Positions 36,286 through 46,679 of a DNA stretch of 64,000 nt are shown here, piece by piece. Location: contig CM065384.1 of the NCBI GenBank assembly GCA_033060915.1, positions 36,101,001-36,165,000 of the forward strand. The letters are read 5' to 3'. The first letter of the stretch is position 1, and each line of letters begins with the position of its first letter. Source of the stretch: Euryodendron excelsum. Its lineage: Eukaryota > Streptophyta > Magnoliopsida > Ericales > Pentaphylacaceae. A program made the translations under genes and the position numbers. A model generated the notes under the pieces. The model was given only the letters and a program-made list of their open reading frames with translations, was not told where the DNA came from and did not search any database.

Positions 36286-36329
36286 CAACAAATAATATAT
36301 TATTTTCTATGATACTTTCTATTATGTAA

Positions 36330-36600
36330 TGAGTATTTTAAAAAATAACTCTATCTCCTTTATCATATAATTGGCTAATATTTATCAAATTACGTTTCAA
36401 GCCTTCAACAAGTAAAACATTTTTAATAATAAGAAAATGACTTTTACCAATACTAACAATCCCAATAATCTTTCCTTTGCTATTATCTCCAAAAGTCACA
36501 TATCCCCCATCTTTGTGTACTAAAGTTGTAAATATAGATTTTTCACCTGCCATATGCCTTGAGCAAGTACTATCAAGAAACCATCTTACTTTTTTGAATT
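36330..36600 (-). pseudogene. Copia aspartic protease remnant
   Basis: On the minus strand WFLDSTCSRHM gives the protease active-site region (family: LDSGCSRHM). GGYVTFGDNSKGKIIGIVSI and [20 protein letters not shown] follow. The Gly of the D-S-G triad is replaced by Thr, a likely inactivating change. Confidence 0.85.
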
Positions 36601-36689
36601 TTAGGAGAGCTTACAAAAATAAATCAACAATTAATTTTTGGTACCCAAACTTTCTTGGGGCTATGGAGGCTAGCTTTAAAGTTATTTAA

Positions 36690-38245
36690 AATCACAATTT
36701 TTTTAAAAACTCAAACTTGTTTGATTCCAACATATATATTTTTTTGAAGTGGGAAAGAATGTGATTGTTGGCCTCTCTTATGACAATAATAACACTTAGA
36801 GTGTAGATTACTAAATGATATTGTTTTAAAGAAATTTTTGTAAAACTTTTGCTTTTGAAAATGATTGTAACTAATTCTAACTTTGTCAAAAACACATTTT
36901 TATTTTTTGAGTAACAAATTCAAATTTTCTCTTCCTTTTACAAACTTTGAAAGAGTATTATTCAATTCGTCAACTTTTATTTTCAAAGTATTATTTTCAT
37001 TTTTCAAATCATTTGAAATTGAAGTTTTAAGTTTGTAAGATAAGTCTTCAACATTCTATTTCAAAATTTCATTTTCATGATTCAAATATTCATTTTCTTG
37101 AGAGAGAGAATAAATAATTTTTTTGAGGGCTATATTTTTTGTATCTAATTTTTTAATATTACCATGCAATTCCACAAAATCATTTTGTAATTCTTCATAA
37201 AAAAATGTTCATTAAAAGTATCACATACCTCATTGTCTTCCTTTGCCATTAAGCATATGTTGGCAACTTCATTTCTTCAGAACTACTATCATCACCTTCT
37301 CCCGAAGCCGCTATCATGACTTTCTTTTTGACCTTTTTCCTTAAATTTTTGAGTTGAGGACACTCGAATTTTATATGACCCGATTTTTTGCATTCATAAC
37401 AAATTATTGTATCATTTTTATTATCTTCTTCTTTTGCTCCATCATTCTTTGAAAATTTATGTCTGGCTTGCTTCTTCTTTCTTAAAATTTTTTTGAATTG
37501 CTAGTTTATCCATCATTGCTATCAAATGTGGAGGAAGTGGTGGATGATTTCAATGATATGCTTTTCTTCTTTTTGCTTTCGTTGTCATCCATTCTCATGG
37601 TAAGCTCATGAGTCATGAGTGAACCCAAGAGCTCATCCAAGCTAAGTTTCATAAGATCTTTGGCTCCTTGTATTGCAATTACTTTTGGCTCCCAATTCCT
37701 TGGTAAAGATCTAAGAATCTTTCTCACCATTTCAACATTAGTATAACATTTACGAAGAAATTTTAAGGTATTTATAATATCAGTAAATCTAGTAAACATA
37801 TCAGAAATAACTCCTCTTGATTCATTTTAAACAATTTATATTTATGAATAAGCATATTAATCTTAGACTCTTTGACTTGATTAGTTCCCTCATGTGTAAC
37901 TTCTAATTTGTTTCAAATTTCATTGGCCAACTCACATGTAGAGATTCTATTAAACTTATTAGGATCTAATGCACAATATAGTAAGTTCATGACTTTAGAA
38001 TTTATTTGAACACTTTTTAAGTCATTTTCATTCCATTCACTTTTTCCTTTAGGCACTTTTTGTTTACCTATGATTTTGATTGGTATTTTAGGACCATTAA
38101 CTATAACTCTCCATAATTCATAATCTATAGCTTAAATGTAAATTCTCATCTTAACTTTTCAATGATTATAATTTGTGTCATTGAACAAAGGAGGTCTGTT
38201 GGTAGATTGATCTTCGGCAAGTGATATTCCTACTATGGTTGCCAT
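36690..38245 (-). pseudogene. Copia gag (UBN2 type) with zinc knuckles
   Basis: The start Met at 38245 begins MATIVGISLAEDQSTNRPPL. The capsid-like UBN2 region runs through 37506-37799 (LRSLPRNWEPKVIAIQGAKD). A CCHC knuckle, CYECKKSGHIKFEC, lies near 37350-37400, and a second, CYYCHKRG, near 36780. Between them is a region rich in Asn/Lys/Glu and stops. Several stops in the N-terminal part show decay. Confidence 0.85.
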
Positions 38246-38280
38246 TATTTACTCTATGACAGTTAAGCCAAATACTAGAG

Positions 38281-38299
38281 CCCTTACTCTGCTACCGAT
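38281..38299 (-). other. Primer-binding site of the second copia element
   Basis: Immediately inside the 5' LTR the minus strand reads atcggtagcagagtaaggg. This is a diverged form of the tggtatcagagc primer site complementary to initiator methionine tRNA. Confidence 0.75.
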
Positions 38300-40009
38300 T
38301 GTTAGACCAGGTGGTAATCCGAGAGGAGGGGTGAATTGAGTTTATAATTAAAATTTTAAATTTAAAATAATCTAATACATTTAATTTTCAAGAGGTGAGA
38401 TACAATAGAAAAGATATAAAATATTAATCTAGTAAGTAATGAATAAGACACGCCAAGATATGATCAATGTGAGATTAGTACAATAGATTCAAGTGTGTGC
38501 ATGTATCTCAAGTATATCAAGACTATATATACAAGAAATATATTAAGCAAGATATAAAGAGAGAAAAGAGAAGAGATCAAACACAACGATTTAAAGTGGT
38601 TCAGTTGGCTCCTCTTATGCCAAACCTACATCTACCTCCAAGGCTCCTTCCTTGGACAAATTCACTATTCTTCAAATAGCTTTACACCACTAGTTTGTCC
38701 GGTTGCTAGCAAACTTTTACTCCAAGTGTTTTATTTCAAAAATACTCAAAAAACAACCCTTTGTTTTGCTCTCCAAAACAAAGCAACAAGAGGATCTTTT
38801 TCTCTAAGTGTTCTTCATAATCACTCAAGAAATAAATCACAATGGTTTGATAACCCTTTTACAAATGATATAGGGAAGTTGAGCTCACAACTATAGATAC
38901 AAAACTCTTAAGATTTGAATAAAACAATGAAGCTCAAAGATGAAATGGAATGATGAAGAAGCAAAGTTCAAAACTTGAAGATCTTGATTAATATTACTTT
39001 TTATGCTCAATCTTTGTAATCTCTTGTATGTACCTTGCTTCTCTTATGTATCTCTATTTATAAAGAAAGAGTAGTAGATTATTTGCAACTTAAAATCAAT
39101 TTCTAACCGTTGGAGAAGTTTGAACACATTTATTCCCATTTGAACAAAGTTGCTGCCAGTCAGGTAATTGAATTTTAGATCAGATTGCTTCTGTTCCTCC
39201 TCAATTTTTGCCGTGATAACATTCAAATTTGAAAATGTCTGTAAGAAAAAAGTTGTAGACATAAAAGTCAGCTTTTCAAAATCTCAAGAATCAGATTGAT
39301 CTAATGATCAAATCAAAAGTTATTATCAAAATACTTAAGTTGTCTCCCAGTTGGCATATTTAAATTTCTGTAGAGTTATCTTCACTTCCACCTCGATGTT
39401 CTCCCTTATAATGTTTGAATTTGAAAATGTCTATAAGATACAAGTTGTAGTGATAGAAGTCAGCTTTTCAGAACTACAAGAATTATGTCGATCTAGTGGT
39501 CAGATCAAAAGTTATTATCAAAATACTTAAGCTATCTCCCAGTTGGCATATTTTTGAACTTCTGTTCTAATGTGTCACCTTCCAACGAAGTTTTGTCCCA
39601 TAAGACAATCTCTTCACAAAATCTTCATAAAATATTGTTTATAGGAATTTGGGTTTTATTTCCAAGGCCATAAAAATCAGATCAATTCAACGGTTGGATC
39701 AAAAGTTATATATATATAATACTGAAACTATCTGCAATGAGTTTTCTTGCCATTATCTTTAACTTAGTCTTCTTCTTCATGCTATGCATTTCTTTTAAGT
39801 CTACGACTAATAATAACTTCAAGAAATATTAGATAATTAACATTTAAAACATAAATAAAAAATTAAATGATTTATCATTGAAATGCACAATATATTTAAA
39901 CTTTTAACATAAAATTTTTTAAAAATCTTAACTCATTCATCAAACATACTTTATTATGAAATCTTGAGATTAACCAAATTTTAATCATTAAAACATTTAT
40001 ATTTGTTAT
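38300..40009 (-). repeat. 5' LTR of the second copia element, larger part
   Basis: Aligned with 31496-33231. It is interrupted at 40009 by the gypsy insertion and finishes at 45873-45906. It contains long ORF-free AT-rich sequence. Confidence 0.9.
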
Positions 40010-40605
40010 TGTAAGTAGAATTTCTGGGAAGGCCTGGCAGATCACTCGAACCACTATTGATGAGTCTCCAACTTGCTGTAAATAAACAAAAGAGTTAGAA
40101 TGGGTCGACCCACTTTGGGCCAATCACACTCCGATGGTTAAGTTAGCTATCTTATTTAAGAATGGAATTTACAAGTGTATATGGCTTAGTGAGAATGATC
40201 ATATCTTACTCTCTCTTAGCTCTGATATTTATAATGTGGCGCTCTTTATAGAGCCTATCCGATACTCATGACTCCCTGCTCAGGTTTATGCTGGCTAGAG
40301 CCGGTTGATCGGACACAATTTCTCCTGTATCGTTTTGTTAGAGATTGACTGACCGGACGTGAGCGTCGTCGGCTGTGTGCAGCGCCTCCTTCGTATTTAA
40401 TGTGGGTCTGTTCTCTATTTAATGCTCTATCGCCCTGCATCATTACACGCCTAAGCTGGGCTAGAGGGCGTTCTTGTTTGGGTGGACAAACTGACCCGCG
40501 CCTGTGGCGCAAGACTCAACCATGGGTTGCCCCAGGCCTAGCTCAGCAATGCTAATCGATATGGACCTGCCCAACCATATTGGGCCCGTATTTATTTGAC
40601 CCACA
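40010..40605 (-). repeat. 3' LTR of the gypsy element
   Basis: 596 bp, the same length as its partner at 45272-45867, with about a dozen differences in the first 100 aligned bases. On the minus strand it is preceded by gggttagggacaat, a possible polypurine tract. Confidence 0.9.
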
Positions 40606-40905
40606 ATTGTCCCTAACCCTAATGCCCTGATTATAGGGGTCTGGGCTAACCTCTTGCAACGACTCGATGACGTCAACCGTCAGGCACCCTCTAATGGGAC
40701 ATGACTATTGGGTTGCCCCAGGTCTGTTGTCGCCGTGCTATCACTTTTTTCGCATACCAGAGGGGTGTATCCATCGTTTAAATGCAAAACTTCCCCACGA
40801 TTTACATCTGTTTCTGTCGCGAAGACTGCCATTCTATAAGTCTTCCCTTTCTTTGCATTACTTCTTCGTTTTTCTCGCTTTGTACCCTAGAACCCCTTAG
40901 TTACC

Positions 40906-41495
40906 ATGGGCATCAAACTTAGAGGAATGCTTAGCCATTCCGATTCCATAACTGCTTTCAAACAGCAGTACAATTTTTCGGTGAGGGTAGATATAGGTTT
41001 GGTAGGGCCGAATGATGACGGTTAAAAGGTGGCTGAAGAGGGGACACCGTTTCCCCTTGTCGTAATAGTAGAGGGTGGCCTTAGGTTTCCCGTTCATCCT
41101 TTCTTGACTCAAATCCTTAGCCATTACAAGATTGCCCCAATCCAACTATTGATGAACAGTTACAGAATAGTGATGAGAATCATTACGAGGCCCAGGTGAA
41201 GCAGATCGCTGAACAGATATTCCAGGATGGCTGGAGGACAACTTTAAGACGGTTGAAGCTGGATAAGTCTTCTCCTCTCTGGGCAAAAATTCCTGCCCGT
41301 GCCAATACAGTACTTGAGTCAGAGGACAAAGCCAACGAAGAAACCATTCGTGAGGAGGAGAAAGATGCCCCTAAGCTTCGGATGGATAAAGAAGTCAATC
41401 CAGCCGAGCTTCCCTTAGTTGAACTGCCATCGCCCTCCGAATTATCGCCAACTGGCCAATCGTCTGCTGACCCTCCATCCGCCAAACTAGCTTAA
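40906..41495 (+). pseudogene. Antisense ORF (aORF) of the gypsy element
   Basis: Runs opposite to gag and protease, close to the 3' LTR. From the ATG at 40906 the frame encodes MGIKLRGMLSHSDSI and, after one TAA (about 41023), FPLVVIVEGGLRFPVHPF and LTQILSHYKIAPIQLLMNSY. These match a segment common in plant retrotransposon-associated proteins (EGGLRFPLHPF... type). A shift near 41185 moves to the frame of 41196-41495 (EQIFQDGWRTTLRRLKLDKS), which ends in an acidic, Pro-rich tail. Antisense ORFs in this position are known from Tat/Retand elements; their function is not established. One stop and one frameshift make this copy broken. Confidence 0.65.
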
Positions 41496-41879
41496 AGCTC
41501 ATTTTTCTTTTCTTGTTTGAACTGTATTTAATTTTGCGGGAAGCATCTATGTAATGAATCCATTTTGTACATATGTTTTTACAAATATATCCTTTGTTTA
41601 GACAAAACAAGTTTGTTATCTGTTTGTTTAAGCTACCGAATTTGACTAGCCTAAGCCCCTGCCCAATTTTAGGAGAAAAATTTAACAAGCTGCCTTTTTT
41701 GGGCTAATGGGATATGTTTGTAACAAAGTAGGTGCCCCTGGCTTTAATCCATACGCAAATATAAGCAGATATAAACCTTGCTACCCCTAAATTTACCAAA
41801 TTTGGTTAGGGTTGAGGCAAGTTACTTAGCTTCGTTGTTTTGATGAAGATCTCTGCCGACCTATTTGGCTAGGGCAGGT

Positions 41880-42255
41880 TTGAATGCTAGCTGTTATTGA
41901 CCTTCTTTGGCTGACTTGTCAAACTTAGACAGGACCAAGTTTTTACACTTGATTTTAATAACCTTCATTGGCCGACCTGGTCATAAATGATCCAAGACCA
42001 AGTTTTTACACCTGATTTTTGTAACCTTCATTGGCTGACCTGTCAAACTTAGATATGACCTTTATTGGCCGACCTGGTCATAAATGATCCAGGAACAGGT
42101 TTTTACACCTGGTTTTTATGACCTTCATTGGCGGACTTATCAAACTTAGATATGACCAAGTTTTTACACTTGGTTTTAATGACCTTCATTGGCCAACCTA
42201 GTCATAAATGATCCAGGACTAGGTTTTTAAACCTGGTTTTTTTTTTTTTTTTTTT
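41880..42255. repeat. Dimeric tandem repeat in the gypsy 3' region
   Basis: Six units of about 60 bp alternate between two types. Type A contains ttggctgac(t/c)tgtcaaactta. Type B contains ggccgacctggtcataaatg, then atccagga. Both end in tttttacac(t/c)tggttttta. The order is A-B-A(shortened)-B-A-B, ending in a run of 18 t. Confidence 0.8.
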
Positions 42256-42539
42256 TGGTCTTCCTTCAATACTTTGCAGTTTGGAAGGGACCTCAAATTT
42301 GCTAAATAGCTTCCCATTTTCATTGATTTGTGCAAAGATTACATATTTGTCGAAGGAAATTGCTCCCTTACAGGCGGATACATCCTTCGAGAATAAAGGG
42401 GCCTTTGGGTAAAACTTCTCGATATTACTTACGTTCCAAGGTCGGGGTTGTTGGTGCTTTTCTTTGACAGCTTCTAATCGATATGCCCCTTGTTGGGGCC
42501 TAACTTCTTATTGACTGGATATTGTATGTTGCATATTTT

Positions 42540-42930
42540 TTGATGTTCTAACTTAGCCGGGGACCTGTCTGAGTGGACCATGATTTCGGTGATTCAGTAA
42601 TCCATAGCTTGGTGCAACCCCGCATGCAGAGCTTCATATTCCGAATCTTTGCTGTAGTGAACTTTAGTTTAATGACCTGCCCTGACGTCGTAGCATTTGA
42701 TAATTATTCCTGATTTATCCCTTGATCATTGGATGCTTTGTCAGCGAACGGTGTCTAATTGACGATTTTTATGCTGAACTGGCAGGGAGATATCATCATG
42801 TTGTACATTGGCAATCGGAGTTGGATTGGTTGCCTGTGGAAGTTTAAAAAATTCCGCAATAAAGTTAGTCAATACCTGGCATCTAACTGCCACTCGAGGT
42901 CGAACTTGGCATTAAATTGTCCAGGTCCGA
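42540..42930 (-). pseudogene. Gypsy RNase H remnant
   Basis: On the minus strand, PRVAVRCQVLTNFIAEFFKL (near 42845-42905) matches the gypsy linker before RNase H (family: PRTAIKAQALADFIAEFT). SEYEALHAGLHQAMDY (near 42590-42660), a stop, then ITEIMVHSD match the RNase H core. The reverse transcriptase that should lie upstream is absent: protease ends at 42969, only about 40 bp away. Confidence 0.75.
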
Positions 42931-42968
42931 CCGCATGCTCCAAAACTGTGGGGTAAAGCAAGAGCTCT

Positions 42969-43370
42969 TCAACCCCTTAGGGCATATGCCGTAAGGAAGT
43001 ATTGCTTGGCAACAACTTGGTTCCCTCTTATCTCTTGGACTCCCTCTATGGAGGGTAATCGAATCAATTGGTGGTAGGTGAAAAGGATGGCTTTTATGAG
43101 GTGCAACCTTGTTCGGCCCATAATTTCATTATATGGGGAGGGTACGTCGACCACCAAGAATTCTGTTTGTAGGGTAATCCCTCCAGCAGTCACAGGGATG
43201 GTTACCTTCCCAAGTGGCCAAACTAGGTCGGAGTTGAACCCAATCAACAGGTTGAGAGACGGCTAGAGGTCAGCATCCTTTAATTCTAGCTTCTTAAACA
43301 AGTCGTAGTACATGATCTCGAAGGAGCTTCCTTGGTCAATGAGTAGCCTCTTCACGTCAACCCTGCCATT
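42969..43370 (-). pseudogene. Gypsy aspartic protease
   Basis: Reads from VKRLLIDQGSSFEIMYYDLF (active-site motif, D-Q-G in place of the usual D-(T/S/G)-G) through a stop near 43265 to LVWPLGKVTIPVTAGG and FLVVDVPSPYNEIMGRTRLH, ending in AKQYFLTAYALRG. This is the gypsy retropepsin fold region, normally processing Gag-Pol. The frame is continuous with the end of gag. Confidence 0.8.
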
Positions 43371-45238
43371 CATAGAGTAACGACCAGCGCGTCATTATGA
43401 GGAGTTTGAACTCCCACAAGATCTTCCTCCATAAAGGTTATGGCCGCGCTGTTCCTGTCGACCTTGATTTTCTTGGGAAGGGGGCTTATCTGCATTACCT
43501 CTCGTAAGTGCATGGCTTTTCGAATATGTGCCCAATACTTGTTTTGGTTGATAACTTCTGATTCTGCCCATCCGTACAGCACGTTGAACACCCAGATTGG
43601 TTCAGTTTGGTCCTCTTTCGGCCGGGGGGGGGGGGGGGGGGGGGGCTCCAGCTTTGGTTGCTCGACCTCCTGTTTTATCTTTTCCTTGTCAATATACTGG
43701 TCAAAATGGTCAGCCTTCGCCAAATCCTCAAGGTGATTTTTCAGATGTTGGCAATTTGCTGTTTGATGCTCCCTCTCCTTATGATAGGAGCAAAACTTTC
43801 CTTGGTCTTGGGCTGTAGGGTCTCCTCCCAACTTCAGGGGCCATTTAAAGAACAACTTATCGTGAATTTGGGGCAAAATTTTATAAATGGGGTCTTCGAA
43901 GATAGTATAAACCCCATTACTTGCCTTATTGCTCTGGCTGTTATTATCATCCTATCGAAACCTCTTCGTGTCATGCCCATTCTTCTCTTTGGTGACAGTG
44001 CCGACCTTCTCAGAAGCGGGGTGCGGTAGATCCTCCTCCAACCTCGTGTATCACTCGATTCTTGACATCAGTTCATAAACCGTGAGAGCTGGTTTCTTCA
44101 TTAAGGACTGTCGCAGGCGGTGCTTTCTGGGTAGGCCGATTTTAAACTGACTCATAGCCAGCTGCTCGCTGTACTGATCAATCTCGTTGTAGGCTGCCCA
44201 GTAGCGCTGTGCATGCGTCCGTAATCCTTCTCCATTATTCTTTCGTAGGGTGAGTAAGAAGTCCACCTCCCTAGGTTGCTTGCTGTTGGCTATGAAGCGA
44301 GTAGTGAACAGCTCGGCAAGTTGTCTCCAATTTGATATCGATTTGGTAGGCAACTTGTCAAACCATCATAGGGCCACTTCTCCCAAACTGGATGAGAACA
44401 CTCGACACATCAAGGACTGATCCCCGATCCAGAGTGCCATCATTTGCTTGTAGTAGCAAACGTGATTGATTGGGTCAGTCTTTACGTCGTATGGTTTGAA
44501 TTTTAGTGGGAAAAAATTTCTCAGAGGCTGTCGGCTTTCGATCTCCTCCGTGAAAGGTGTGGATGCTATCTAATCCAAGGTTTTGCTGACCATGTCCTGA
44601 GTAATGCGCGCTTTGGGGAGCTGCTCTTTGCTATCAAGTTTTTCGTTTAGCCATCTCTCCCCCTCCTTCTGTCGCCAACTGGTTCTAGGTCGTTCCCCGT
44701 TTTATGGTGTCTGGCTCCTCCTGTGGTGCCGATCTCCTTGTCTTCTACTGTTGCGGCCAGTGCTGGAGGCATGGCTCTTGACAGTGCACACAGGCGTAGG
44801 GCTCCTGCTTTTGGGATCTCGATTTCTCCTTTCATTGTGACGGGCCAATGATCTCCTCCTGGCTCCGTCATCCCTTTTAGATATTGCGTCTCTCATTGCT
44901 CTGAGCTGGGAAGTAAGCTTGGTAATTTGATCACCATGTCGCCATAGCTCCCTTTCTGTAGCATCAAGTGAATGGTCACTGGGCACATGTCCACTGGAAA
45001 GTGAAGGGCACAGGTCCCGGTGATGATTTCTACGGAGGTTTGGCCCCCTAGCATAGTATGGGTCCCTTCGGGGGCTGCCAGTGGGAGAATGGGTCTCCGA
45101 CCTCTTCCTTCGTCCCCTGCTACTTCTTTTCGGGGTGGTCTGGTGGCCAGACAAGTCGGTGTTATCATTGCCGGAGGGAATTTCGTTCCTTCGTTCGGCG
45201 ACACGGGCTTCTCTTCTCCCTAAGAGACTAGTACTCAT
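43370..45238 (-). pseudogene. Gypsy gag
   Basis: The start Met at 45238 (MSTSLLGRREARVAERRNE) leads a basic, Arg/Ser-rich N-terminus, then a coiled segment (DQITKLTSQLRAMRDAISKR). The capsid-like retrotrans_gag region at 44051-44550 reads WRQLAELFTTRFIANSKQPR and GEGLRTHAQRYWAAYNEIDQ. The nucleocapsid part at 43370-43876 has FCSYHKEREHQTANCQHLKN (C-x2-H-x4-H-x4-C, an altered CCHC) and a run of seven Pro. Frame changes near 44700 and 44370 and stops near 44040 and 43955 break it. Confidence 0.85.
43623..43646 (-). repeat. Poly(G)/poly(C) run coding polyproline in gag
   Basis: An uninterrupted run of about 23 g on the plus strand gives seven consecutive Pro codons on the minus strand. It also generates glycine-run ORFs on the plus strand, which I discount. 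Confidence 0.85.
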
Positions 45239-45254
45239 GTTTACTTGGACCTTC

Positions 45255-45270
45255 TCACAGACAACGCCAG
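45255..45270 (-). other. Primer-binding site of the gypsy element
   Basis: The minus strand reads ctggcgttgtctgtgag right after the LTR end cttaca. This matches the tggcgccgtctgtgg type junction common in plant gypsy elements. Confidence 0.7.
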
Positions 45271-45271
45271 T

Positions 45272-45867
45272 TGTAAGTGGGATTTCTGGGAAAGCCTGGC
45301 CGATCACTTGAACCACTATTGATGAGTCTCCAACCTGTTGTAGAGAAACAGAAGAGTTAGAATAGGTCGACCCGCTTTGAGCCGATCATACTCCAACAGT
45401 TAAGTTAGCTATCTTCTTTAAGAATGGAATTTACAAGTGTATATGGCTTAGTAAGAATGATCATACCTTTCTCTCTCTTAGCTCTGGTATTTATAATGTG
45501 GCGCTCTTTGTAGAGCCTACCCAATACTCATGACTCCCTACTCAGGTCTATGCTGGTTAGAGCCGGCTGATCGGACACAATTTCTCCTGTATCGCTTTAC
45601 TAGAGCTTGACTGACCAGACAGGAGCGTCGTCGGTTATGTGCAACACCTCCTCCGCATTCAATGCGGGTCTGTTCTCTATTTAATGCTCTGTCACCCTGC
45701 ATGATTACACCCCTAAGCTGAGCTAGAGGGGGCTCTTGTTTGGGCGGACAAATTGACCCGGGCTTGTGGCGCAAGACTCAACCATGGGCTACTCCGGGCC
45801 CAGTTCAGCAGTGCTAATCGATATGGACCTGTCCAACCATTTTGGGCTTGTATTTATTTGATCCACA
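45272..45867 (-). repeat. 5' LTR of the gypsy element
   Basis: 596 bp, partner of 40010-40605. The duplicated host bases attat follow at 45868-45872. Confidence 0.9.
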
Positions 45868-45872
45868 ATTAT

Positions 45873-45906
45873 CATCAAAATCAATTAATGAAACTTGAGG
45901 CTAACA
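45873..45906 (-). repeat. Remaining end of the second copia element's 5' LTR
   Basis: catcaaaatcaattaatgaa followed by acttgaggctaaca repeats the right end of 31496-33231. It proves that the gypsy element inserted into this LTR. Confidence 0.85.
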
Positions 45907-46330
45907 TTATTCTCATTGCATATGCGTTTAAATGTTTTCTCTCACTTTCTACTATGGCTTCTTAGTATTATGTTTGGACCTTAGGATTGTTCAAAAAAAT
46001 AAAATTACTTATACACATTCATTGTTTATGTATAACTAAACAATAATATTTTTTTAAAAAATACCTATTCAATTCTTCTCTTTTTCAACCCATTTCAAGC
46101 ACAAATCATTTTAACTTCTTTTGCCATATTTTATTTTTATTGTTTTATTTTTCGTTTCATTTCTCTTCACAAACCCAAATCAAACTCAAGTTAACTTTGA
46201 CATTCAAAAAACCAAAAAACTCAAATCAACTTTTGCGTGGTGCTAATTTTCAAATACAAAACCTTGTGGAAGATTAAAAGTCGAATGAATTATTTTTTTG
46301 CCTTTTTCTACTTTTTCCTCTGTCAAATAT
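45907..46330. other. Intergenic, no gene seen
   Basis: AT-rich, without supported ORFs or repeats. Confidence 0.45.
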
Positions 46331-46620
46331 AGAACCCATTTTTGTTGTCAATCGGCCGCAGTCCAAGTCATGTCATTCTCAAAGATCCAACTCCAGATTT
46401 CCAGGAGCCCAGGGCTGGACCCAAGTAGCACAAAGCTCCAATGGACTGGACTGCGAGCTGACGTGTCCAGATGACAAATGGCAACACCATGATAAATCTT
46501 AACCTTTGGTCCCCACGTCAAGAATGTCTGCCACATGGGCCCTAACCCTTTGGTTCAGTGTGGTAGTAATACAGTAAGTATGGGTACAAGCTCTTATGAC
46601 AGGGCACGGATTTGGTCACC
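46331..46620. other. GC-richer low-copy-looking island
   Basis: Contrasts with AT-rich flanks and holds gagctgacgtgtcc, ccccacgtcaag and gccacatgggcccta, motifs common in plant promoters (ACGT cores). No adjacent gene start is visible. The short minus ORF 46348-46536 shows no recognisable domain. Confidence 0.3.
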
Positions 46621-46679
46621 TTTCCACCATTGATTCTTTTAACTTCTCAGATCATCACACTTTCTTAGACCCTTCACGT

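Larger units (their letters stand above)
40010..45867 (-). mobile_element. Tat/Retand-like Ty3/gypsy element lacking RT and integrase
   Basis: Two 596-bp LTRs (40010-40605 and 45272-45867) start tgtaagt and end gacccaca/gatccaca on the plus strand. Flanking bases gttat and attat agree at 4 of 5 positions, and the interrupted copia LTR continues on either side. Order on the minus strand: 5' LTR, primer site, gag, protease, RNase H remnant, tandem repeats, an ORF on the opposite strand, 3' LTR. The RT core and integrase are missing, so it is a deletion derivative that could only move with help. The antisense ORF and 3' tandem repeats are described for Tat-lineage elements; that assignment is inference from structure. 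Confidence 0.85.
31496..45906 (-). mobile_element. SIRE-like copia retrotransposon split by a nested gypsy element
   Basis: LTRs are 31496-33231 (1736 bp) and 38300-40009 joined to 45873-45906 (about 1744 bp). Both begin tgttagaccaggtgg and end gaaacttgaggctaaca on the plus strand. Between them, on the minus strand, lie primer site, gag, protease, integrase, RT and RNase H in copia order. The host bases next to the two ends (atata, ttatt) do not match, so no target duplication is visible. Many stops and frameshifts mean it is dead. Confidence 0.9.

Noticed and set aside
43440..44029. Plus-strand ORFs with glycine runs
   Set aside because: They are shadows of the minus-strand gypsy gag over the poly(G) tract.
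44604..45311. Plus-strand ORFs rich in Ser, Pro and Leu
   Set aside because: They are antisense to the gag N-terminus. The minus strand has the coherent gag motifs.
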